Below are positions 51,960 to 58,816 of a DNA stretch of 64,000 nt, piece by piece. The position numbers and the translations under genes were made by a program. The notes under the pieces are model-generated. The model made no database searches, was not told the origin of the DNA, and saw nothing but the letters and a program-made list of their open reading frames with translations. Source of the DNA: Alterinioella nitratireducens (GTDB lineage Bacteria; Pseudomonadota; Alphaproteobacteria; Rhodobacterales; Rhodobacteraceae); the NCBI RefSeq assembly GCF_013155465.1, contig NZ_JABJVX010000004.1, forward strand, positions 62,001 to 126,000, in the 5' to 3' direction. The stretch's first letter is position 1. Every line of letters begins with the position of its first letter.

Positions 51960-52509
51960 CGGGCCGCACCTCGACCACTTCGGGGATGTAATGGCGCAGC
52001 AGGTTCTCGATCCCCATCTTCAGCGTCACGGTCGAAGACGGGCAGCCCGCGCAGGCACCCTGCATGTGCAGGTAGACAATGCCACGGTCAAAGCCGTGGA
52101 AGGTGATGTCGCCACCGTCCTGCGCCACGGCAGGCCGTACGCGGGTGTCAAGCAACTCCTTGATCTGGCCCACGATCTCGGCATCCTCACCGCTGTGTTC
52201 GGCATGGCCGCCCGCGCCTTCGGAGCCCTCCATGGCGGGCGCGCCGGATTGGAAATGCTCCATGATCGCGCCCAGGATGGCGGGTTTCACATGGTCCCAT
52301 TCGACGCCGTCCTGCTTGGTCACGGTCACGAAATCGGTGCCCAGGAACACGCCGGTCACACCATTGACGCCGAAGATGCGGCTGGCCAGCGGCGAATTGC
52401 CCGCCGTGTCCGCCGCCGGGAAATCGGCGGTGCCTGCGTCCAGCACCTGCTGGCCCGGCAGGAATTTCAGCGTGGCGGGGTTCGGGGTGGATTCGGTTTG
52501 GATGAACAT
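51949..52509 (-). CDS. NifU-domain Fe-S scaffold/carrier protein (Nfu type)
   Basis: The 186-residue protein starts MFIQTESTPNPATLKFLPGQ, the Nfu N-terminal domain hallmark. Its C-terminal NifU domain has the cluster-binding CxxC in MQGACAGCPSSTVTLKMGIE. It probably carries iron-sulfur clusters to client enzymes, for example SdhB or aconitase. AAGGAG lies 8 nt before this ATG; a GTG 9 nt upstream is less likely. It is first in an operon with tsaB and rimI. Confidence 0.95.
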   Translation of the reverse strand: MFIQTESTPNPATLKFLPGQQVLDAGTADFPAADTAGNSPLASRIFGVNGVTGVFLGTDFVTVTKQDGVEWDHVKPAILGAIMEHFQSGAPAMEGSEGAGGHAEHSGEDAEIVGQIKELLDTRVRPAVAQDGGDITFHGFDRGIVYLHMQGACAGCPSSTVTLKMGIENLLRHYIPEVVEVRPVAV

Positions 52510-52587
52510 CGGGCGCACTCCTTCGCGGTTGCATCGGATATGCGCGTCAGGGGCGCAAATGTCAAGATTTAGAACCGTTCTAAACGG

Positions 52588-53043
52588 TCAGGTGATCGCC
52601 TCGAGCTGCTCTTTCGACAGCTCCCCCGGCACGATGGTGATCGGCACCGGCAAGGTGCCCGCGCTCTTGGTCAGCGACGTGACCAGCGGCCCCGGCCCCT
52701 TGCGGCCCGTTCCGGCCCCCAGGACCATCACGCCGATCTCGCGGTCTTCCCGGACCTGCGCCAGGATCTCGTCGAGCGGCACGCCCTCGCGGATCACCAG
52801 TTCGGGGTCGACATTCTGCTTGTCGCGCATCCACTTGGCGAAGACATTGAAATGTGCCTCGATCCGCTCGCGGGCCTCGGCGCGCATGACCTCGCCCACG
52901 CCGATCCAGTGGTTGAACTCATCGGGCGGAATCACCGACAGAACCTGCACGCCGCCGCCGGTATGCGCCGCCCGCATCGCGGCAAAGCGCATCGCGTTCA
53001 GACATTCGCGTGAGTCGTCCAGAACGACAAGAAACTTGCGCAT
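52588..53043 (-). CDS. Universal stress protein (UspA family)
   Basis: The 151-residue protein starts MRKFLVVLDDSRECLNAMRF, the Usp first strand and helix. It has the nucleotide-binding pattern GAGTGRKGPGPLVTSLTKSA (G-x2-G-x9-type) followed by VPITIVPGE. It is probably an ATP-binding stress protein, but the precise role is unknown. The long frame extending to 54018 is antisense to the nuclease gene and is rejected. Confidence 0.92.
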   Translation of the reverse strand: MRKFLVVLDDSRECLNAMRFAAMRAAHTGGGVQVLSVIPPDEFNHWIGVGEVMRAEARERIEAHFNVFAKWMRDKQNVDPELVIREGVPLDEILAQVREDREIGVMVLGAGTGRKGPGPLVTSLTKSAGTLPVPITIVPGELSKEQLEAIT

Positions 53044-53166
53044 GGGCTGATCCTTCTCTCCCCGGCGGGCATCATGGCCGAGCACGGCCCATCCCGCAAC
53101 CGCCGGATTTTCCTTGGGCCGGACGCATGACCTGCGGCATGATGGCACCGGCAAGGGGGGGGCGCG

Positions 53167-54165
53167 ATGGCATTCTACCACGATCTCAAGGGCTATGGGC
53201 CTGAAAAAGCGGCCTGGATCGCGCAGCGCCTGCTGGAGTTGCGCGCCGACTTGGAATTGCAGATCCGGGTGCGGCGGCGGTCGAACTCGCTGATCATCGG
53301 CTCGTGGAACATCCGCGCCTTCGACGATGGCCGCCCCCGCATGGACGAGAGCTTTCACTATATCGCCGAGATCATCGACAATTTCGACATCTGCGCCGTG
53401 CAGGAGGTGAAGTCCGACCTTGCCCCCCTGCGCCGGTTGGTGAAGCTGCTTGGGCCGTCCTGGGATTTCTTCGTCTCCGACGTGACCGAGGGCGGCCCCG
53501 GCAACCGCGAACGCATGGCGTTTCTCTACAATCGCAACCGGGTCCGGTTCCGCAACCTGATCGGCGAGTTGGTGCTGCCGCAGGAGGCCCTGATCGAGGG
53601 GCGGCAGATCGCGCGTTCGCCCTTCTTCGCCAGTTTCCAGGCCGGCTGGTTCCGCTTCACCCTGTGCAGCGCGCATATCCTCTATGGGGGCACGGGGCCG
53701 CGCGACCATGCCCTGCGCGCCGCCGAGATCGCGGCCATTTCCGACGCGCTGATCAAGCGTTCGAATGCCGAGGATGAGGTTTATGTCCTGCTTGGTGACA
53801 TGAATATCGAGGCGGCTGATGACAGCATCATGCAGGCGATGACAGACCGCAGGCTGCATGTGCCCCTGTTCGGTCCGACCAATCTGGGCGGGACCAAGCA
53901 TTACGACCAGATCGCCTTTACCAAGGATCACGTCAAGACGCGGCTTCTGAACAAGGGCTGTTTCGATTGGCGCAGCGCGGTCTACCGGCCCGGCGACATG
54001 GACCATTACCGGCCTCACGCGAACGCGATGCGGGATGCGCCCTACAAGGATTTCTCACGCTCCTACAAGACCTGGGCCACCTACGAGATGTCCGATCACC
54101 TGCCGATCTGGATCGAACTTGAGGTGGACTATTCCGACGACTACCTGCGCCGGTTCGTGCCTTAG
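53167..54165 (+). CDS. Endonuclease/exonuclease/phosphatase (EEP) family protein
   Basis: The 332-residue protein has the EEP catalytic blocks LIIGSWNIRAFDDG (metal Asn), DICAVQEVKSD (metal Glu), YVLLGDMNIEAADD (catalytic Asp/Asn), and the terminal EMSDHLPIWIELEVD (SDH). An N-terminal helix (about residues 1-40) precedes the domain. There is no signal peptide. It could be a DNase or phosphodiesterase. It ends overlapping the convergent ilvE stop by 4 nt. Confidence 0.9.
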   Translation: MAFYHDLKGYGPEKAAWIAQRLLELRADLELQIRVRRRSNSLIIGSWNIRAFDDGRPRMDESFHYIAEIIDNFDICAVQEVKSDLAPLRRLVKLLGPSWDFFVSDVTEGGPGNRERMAFLYNRNRVRFRNLIGELVLPQEALIEGRQIARSPFFASFQAGWFRFTLCSAHILYGGTGPRDHALRAAEIAAISDALIKRSNAEDEVYVLLGDMNIEAADDSIMQAMTDRRLHVPLFGPTNLGGTKHYDQIAFTKDHVKTRLLNKGCFDWRSAVYRPGDMDHYRPHANAMRDAPYKDFSRSYKTWATYEMSDHLPIWIELEVDYSDDYLRRFVP

Positions 54166-55022
54166 CCGCCCTTCGCCCAGGCCCAGTAGAGATCGCGCGC
54201 GGCCCTTGCGACCGGGCCGACCTGGTAATGGGTGCCGTCGAACTCCACCACCGGGGTGACCTTGGACATGTTGCCGGACATGAAAACCTCGTCCGCGCTG
54301 CGGAAATCGTCGAAACTCAGCACCTCTTCGCGCACGTCATGGCCCGCCGCGCGCAGGTTGACGATATGGCGCGCGCGGGTAATGCCGGACAGGAAGGTGC
54401 CGTTTGGCACCGGCGTGCGCACGATGCCGTCCTTGACCATGAAGATATTGGCGGTGGCGGTCTCGGCGACATTGCCCATCGCATCGGCCACCAGCGCGTT
54501 GTCATAGCCCTTGGCGCGCGCCTCGGCCAGCATCCGGGCGTTGTTGGGGTAGAGGCAGCCCGCCTTGGCATTGGTCACGTTGTCGGCCAGCACCGGGCGG
54601 CGGAACTGCGTCGTGGTCAGGCGCGCGGTGCGATCTGGCGGGGCCAGCGGAATCTGTTCCAGGCAGATGCAGAACCCGACCGTGTCCGATTTCGGCACCA
54701 CCGCGGTCGCGTCCCCGTCGAGGCCCCAATACATCGGTCGGATATAGAGCGGCGTATCGGCATCATAGAGCGCGATGCCCTGCCAGGTGATGTCATGGAT
54801 CTCCTGCGCCGAGTGCGTCGGCTCCAGCATCAGGGCACGGGCCGATCGGTTCACCCGCTCGCAATGTGCCATCAGGTCGGGGGCGACGCCATAGGCGTAG
54901 CGCGCGCCGTCGAAGACCGTGCTGCCGACCCATGCGCCATGATCGGCGGCGCGCATGATGGGCACGTCGCCCTCATGCCATTGGCCTTCGAAATATGTGC
55001 GGATATTGGTGCCGGTCGCCAT
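54162..55022 (-). CDS. ilvE: Branched-chain amino acid aminotransferase (class IV)
   Basis: The 286-residue PLP enzyme has VGSTVFDGARYAYG, LYIRPMYWG, the Schiff-base lysine in VTNAKAGCLYPNNARM, and ALVADAMGNVAETATANIFMV-type sequence (DAMGNVAETATANIFM). FLSGITRARHIVNL also matches the family. It matches IlvE-like fold-type IV aminotransferases; a D-amino acid or aromatic substrate is a lesser alternative. A 51-residue gene starts the operon 49 nt upstream. Confidence 0.9.
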   Translation of the reverse strand: MATGTNIRTYFEGQWHEGDVPIMRAADHGAWVGSTVFDGARYAYGVAPDLMAHCERVNRSARALMLEPTHSAQEIHDITWQGIALYDADTPLYIRPMYWGLDGDATAVVPKSDTVGFCICLEQIPLAPPDRTARLTTTQFRRPVLADNVTNAKAGCLYPNNARMLAEARAKGYDNALVADAMGNVAETATANIFMVKDGIVRTPVPNGTFLSGITRARHIVNLRAAGHDVREEVLSFDDFRSADEVFMSGNMSKVTPVVEFDGTHYQVGPVARAARDLYWAWAKGG

Positions 55023-55071
55023 TGCAGATGCCCCCTTTCAGATCTCGGGGGCACCTTGCGTCGTATCGGGC

Positions 55072-55227
55072 CTAGCGTCCAGACGTAAAGCCCTGCTGGT
55101 AGTCCATGGTGACGGGAATCGCCGCAGGCTCGGGCTTGTCGGCTGCCGCCGCGGTTTCGGGCTTCGCTTGGGGGGCCTGCGTGACGGGTGTAGGCGTCGG
55201 GTGTGCAAGTGTCTTGGCGTCAGACAT
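55072..55227 (-). CDS. Small Pro/Ala-rich protein upstream of ilvE
   Basis: A 51-residue frame starts MSDAKTLAHPTPTPVTQAPQ, continues with Lys/Pro/Glu/Ala-rich sequence and ends VTMDYQQGFTSGR. The ATG has a strong GGAGGAG ribosome site 5 nt upstream, and codons show the high GC3 of real genes here. It seems intrinsically disordered with a conserved-looking C-terminal motif (TMDYQQGF). The function is unknown. Same strand as ilvE and probably co-transcribed. The 237 bp upstream to trpS contain an AT-rich promoter-like stretch (TCAATAAAAATC) and a GCGCCT/AGGCGC hairpin. Confidence 0.7.
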   Translation of the reverse strand: MSDAKTLAHPTPTPVTQAPQAKPETAAAADKPEPAAIPVTMDYQQGFTSGR

Positions 55228-55464
55228 GCCGTCTCCTCCTTGTCGATTTTTATTGACTGTCGCGCCTCGTGAGAAGGCGCAAGTGCACTATCCCGCTTAG
55301 GTCTTAAGCGCGGGTTAACGCTAACAAGGAGGGTTTAGCCGATCAGGCTCAAAATGCCAAGGGTCAAGCGCGCGGGACCGGGGATTGGGCGGTGCCTTGC
55401 GCATGAATGTTGCGTCAAATCAGGGCTGATCTGTCAGATGTTGCGGCAGTTTGTCCCGCTCGGA

Positions 55465-56484
55465 TCAGCGTCCGACCATGCCGACGATGCGGTAGGTTTC
55501 CTCCAGAACCGGCGCGCTCAGCGCGCGGGCCCGGTCCGCCCCGCGCGCCAGGATGCGGTCGATCTCACCCTCGTCCTGCATCAGCCGGGCCATCTCATCC
55601 GCGATCGGAGCCAGTTTTTCCACCGCGATCTCGGCCAGGTCCTGCTTGAAATAGCCAAAGAGCTTGCCCGCATTGGCCTCGACCACTGCCTCGGGCGTGG
55701 TTTCGGCCAGCGCGGCCCAGATATTGACCAGGTTGCGCGCCTCGGGCCGTGCGTCCAGCCCCCCCAGATTGTCGGGCAGCGGGTCGGGGTCGGTCTTGGC
55801 CTTCCTGATCTTCCTGGCGATCGTGTCGGCATCGTCGGTCATGTTGATGCGCGTCATGTCGGACGGGTCGGATTTCGACATCTTCTTGGTCCCGTCGCGC
55901 AGGTTCATCACGCGGGTGGCGGCGCCTTCGATCACAGGTTCGGTGATGGGGAAGAAATCGACGCCGTAGTCATGGTTGAACTTGGCCGCGATATCGCGGG
56001 TCAGCTCAAGATGCTGCTTCTGGTCCTCGCCTACCGGCACATGGGTCGCATGATAGATCAGGATGTCAGCGGCCATCAGCGCCGGATAGGCGAAAAGCCC
56101 AAGCGATGCGGCCTCGGCATTCTTGCCTGCCTTGTCCTTCCATTGCGTCATCCGGCCCATCCAGCCCATGCGCGCGACGCAGTTGAAGATCCAGGCAAGC
56201 TGCGCGTGTTCCGGCACCTGGCTCTGGTTGATCAGGATGGATTTCTCCGGGTCGATCCCGGCGGCGATGAAGCCCGCGCACAGCTCGCGCGTGCTGCGGG
56301 CCAGCGCGGCGGGATCCTGCCAGACGGTGATCGCGTGCAGATCGACCATGCAATAGACGGTCTCGTGCGTCCCGGCGTTCTGCATGTCGACCCACCGCTT
56401 CATCGCGCCCAGGTAATTGCCCAGATGCAAATCCCCCGAGGGCTGCATCCCCGAGAACACACGGGGGGTAAACTTGGCTGTCAT
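55465..56484 (-). CDS. trpS: Tryptophanyl-tRNA synthetase
   Basis: The 339-residue class I synthetase starts [20 protein letters not shown]. It has the HIGH-equivalent HLGNYLGA, substrate segments LHAITVW and [20 protein letters not shown]-type (quoted in part: [16 protein letters not shown]), and the KMSKS loop in [12 protein letters not shown]. Length is normal. It charges tRNA-Trp. The upstream extension to 56562 is not supported. Confidence 0.98.
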   Translation of the reverse strand: MTAKFTPRVFSGMQPSGDLHLGNYLGAMKRWVDMQNAGTHETVYCMVDLHAITVWQDPAALARSTRELCAGFIAAGIDPEKSILINQSQVPEHAQLAWIFNCVARMGWMGRMTQWKDKAGKNAEAASLGLFAYPALMAADILIYHATHVPVGEDQKQHLELTRDIAAKFNHDYGVDFFPITEPVIEGAATRVMNLRDGTKKMSKSDPSDMTRINMTDDADTIARKIRKAKTDPDPLPDNLGGLDARPEARNLVNIWAALAETTPEAVVEANAGKLFGYFKQDLAEIAVEKLAPIADEMARLMQDEGEIDRILARGADRARALSAPVLEETYRIVGMVGR

Positions 56485-56588
56485 CGCTGTCGCCCTTCGC
56501 TGGTGCCCTTGCGGTCGGGGCATCTTTTCATCCACGCGCGTCTCGCTTACCCATGGGCGCAAGGCCCGTCAACCGAGAGGCACAGACG

Positions 56589-57272
56589 ATGCGTAGCGAC
56601 GATTCATCCCCCTTCAACGTGATCCCGCCCGCCGTGGTGGCCCTGTCGGTCCTGATCGCGGGGCTGGAGGTGATGTTCCAGCTTGCCGCCGCCGGAATAC
56701 TCGGCGGGCAGGACGGGGTCGGCTGGCGCATCGCGGCGCTGACCGATTACGCGGTGCGCGACGATGTCTGGGAATGGATGCTGGCCAACCGGAATTTCCG
56801 GCCCGATGAACTGCTCCGCTTCATCGCCTATCCGCTGCTGCATGGCGGCTTCGTTCATGCGGCCTTTGTCGTTGTCTTCCTGCTGGCCCTTGGCAAGCTG
56901 GTGGCCGAGGCGTTCTCCTCCGCCGCCTTCCTCGCGATCTTCTGGATCTCGGCCCTTGTCGGCGCATTGGCCTTCGTCACGATCCTGGACAGCCGTCCGG
57001 CACTGGTCGGGGGCTATCCCGGTGTTTATGGCCTGATCGGGGCGTTTTCCTTCATCCAGTGGGTCGGCCTGCGCGGCACCGGAGGCAGCCAGTTCCGCGC
57101 GTTCCAGCTGATCGCCATCCTGCTGGCGATCCAGCTTCTCTTTGCCACGCTTTACGGCCAATACGGGGATATCGTCGCCGATCTCGGCGGCTTCGTGACC
57201 GGGTTCCTCCTGTCCTTCCTGCTAAGTCCTGGCGGCTGGCATCGCTTCCTGGTCAAGATCCGGCGGCGTTAG
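56589..57272 (+). CDS. Rhomboid-like membrane protein lacking the catalytic residues
   Basis: The 227-residue protein (MRSDDSSPFNVIPPAVVALS) has six or seven hydrophobic helices and the rhomboid layout. However, the expected GxSG catalytic-serine motif is GGYPGVYGLIG (Ser replaced by Pro), and the catalytic His before LGG is Asp (VADLGGFVTGF). The Asn of HGxxxHxxxN is also replaced (LLHGGFVHAAFVVV). It is therefore a pseudoprotease of the rhomboid superfamily, and a chaperone or trafficking role is possible. A GAGAGG ribosome site supports this start over 56553. It is convergent with murJ by a 4-nt overlap. Confidence 0.85.
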   Translation: MRSDDSSPFNVIPPAVVALSVLIAGLEVMFQLAAAGILGGQDGVGWRIAALTDYAVRDDVWEWMLANRNFRPDELLRFIAYPLLHGGFVHAAFVVVFLLALGKLVAEAFSSAAFLAIFWISALVGALAFVTILDSRPALVGGYPGVYGLIGAFSFIQWVGLRGTGGSQFRAFQLIAILLAIQLLFATLYGQYGDIVADLGGFVTGFLLSFLLSPGGWHRFLVKIRRR

Positions 57273-58816
57273 CCCCGGCGCAGGGCCTGCCGGAAATCGG
57301 ACAGGCGAAACGCGCCCATCACCTGCCCCGCGACCCCGTAGACCGCGATCCCGAGCACCACCAGAAGCGCCAGCGCCAGGTAGCGCCAGCCGCCCGTTTC
57401 CAGCATCGGCGCCAGCGCGCGGGCCAGGCCCCAGAGGAACGCCGCCATGAGAGCCGAGGCCATCACGATCCGGCCAAGACGCGCCATATAGCGGGCGTCG
57501 AACCGCGCGACGTCTCCGAATTTGCGCGCGCCCCAGAACAGCAGCCCGCACATCGCCCAGGCCGAGACCGTGGCGGCGACGGCAGGGGCCAGCCAGCCGA
57601 TCCAGGGCATGAGGCCGAAGGCGAGAGCGGCATTCACCACCATCGCAACCAGCGCATAGCGGAAGGGCCGCGCCGTATCCTCGCGCGCGAAGAAGAGCGG
57701 CTGTTGCAGCTTTTGCAGGACGAAGGCGGGCAGGCCGAGACCGTAGATCGCCAGGGCGGAGGCAATGGCGGCACTGTCGCTGGCCTCGGTCGCGCCGCGT
57801 TCATAGAGGACCGAGACCAGCGGCAGGGGGATGACAAGGAAGGCCGCCGCGCAGGGCAGGGTCAGGGTCATGGCAAATTCGCCCGCACGGCTGAAAGAGG
57901 ACCGAGCGCCCGCGTCATCGCCCGATTTCAGCCGCCGCGACAGCTCCGGCAGCAGCACGATGCCGATGGCGATGCCGACCACGCCAAGCGGCAATTGATA
58001 GAGCCGGTCGGCCGCGAAAAGCCAACTGACCGCGCCCTCGGTGCGCGAGGCGACCAGTTGCCCCACGACAAGATTGATCTGCACCACGCCATTGGCGAGC
58101 GCGGCAGGCAGGCCCACGGCCACAAGGTGCTTCATCTCGGGCGACCAGCGCGGGCGGCTTGGCCGGATCACGACGCCCGCCTTCTCCGCCGCGCGCCAGA
58201 CCAGCGCCAGTTGCGCGGCCCCCGCCAGTGGAATGGCCCAGAGAAGCCAGGTGATCACCGCGCCACCCGTCAGCGCGCCAAGCGTCATCGCACCGATGGC
58301 GAAGATGTTGAGCAGCACCGGCGCGGCGGCGGCGGCGGCGAAACGGCCATTGGCGTTCAATACGCCCGAGAACAGCGCCGCCAGCGACATGAACAGGATG
58401 TAGGGAAAGACGATGCGCCCAAAGCCCACGGCGAGGTCGAACCGTTCATCGCCCCGGAACCCCTCCGCCGTGGCCCAGACCAGCGCGGGCATGAAGACCA
58501 TGCCAAGTGCGACCAGCACAAGCACGACCGCCGAGAGACCGCCGAACGCCTCGCGCGCGAAATCATCGGCATCCGCGCCCGCCTCGGCGCGCTTGGCATA
58601 CATCGGCACGAAGGCCGCGTTGAACGCGCCTTCGGCCAGGAAGCGGCGGAAGAGGTTGGGCAGCCGGAAGGCGGCGACGAAGGCATCCAGCAACGGGCCG
58701 GGGCCGATCAGCGCCAGGATCAGGATCTCGCGCAGGAACCCCATGACGCGGCTGACCAGCGTCCAGCCCCCCACGGTCAGGAACCCCGAGACCAGCCGGA
58801 TGGGCCGCGCGCTCAT
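57269..58816 (-). CDS. murJ: Lipid II flippase MurJ (MviN)
   Basis: The 515-residue membrane protein has about 14 helices. The N-terminal MurJ block includes RVMGFLREILIL, FRLPNLFRRFLAEGAFNAAFVP-type sequence (RLPNLFRRFLAEGAFNAAF) and conserved Arg/Asp residues in the cavity. PLVSVLYERGAT appears later in the chain. It flips the peptidoglycan precursor lipid II. The start overlaps the glnD stop (ATGA), as commonly found in this group. Confidence 0.96.
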   Translation of the reverse strand: MSARPIRLVSGFLTVGGWTLVSRVMGFLREILILALIGPGPLLDAFVAAFRLPNLFRRFLAEGAFNAAFVPMYAKRAEAGADADDFAREAFGGLSAVVLVLVALGMVFMPALVWATAEGFRGDERFDLAVGFGRIVFPYILFMSLAALFSGVLNANGRFAAAAAAPVLLNIFAIGAMTLGALTGGAVITWLLWAIPLAGAAQLALVWRAAEKAGVVIRPSRPRWSPEMKHLVAVGLPAALANGVVQINLVVGQLVASRTEGAVSWLFAADRLYQLPLGVVGIAIGIVLLPELSRRLKSGDDAGARSSFSRAGEFAMTLTLPCAAAFLVIPLPLVSVLYERGATEASDSAAIASALAIYGLGLPAFVLQKLQQPLFFAREDTARPFRYALVAMVVNAALAFGLMPWIGWLAPAVAATVSAWAMCGLLFWGARKFGDVARFDARYMARLGRIVMASALMAAFLWGLARALAPMLETGGWRYLALALLVVLGIAVYGVAGQVMGAFRLSDFRQALRRG

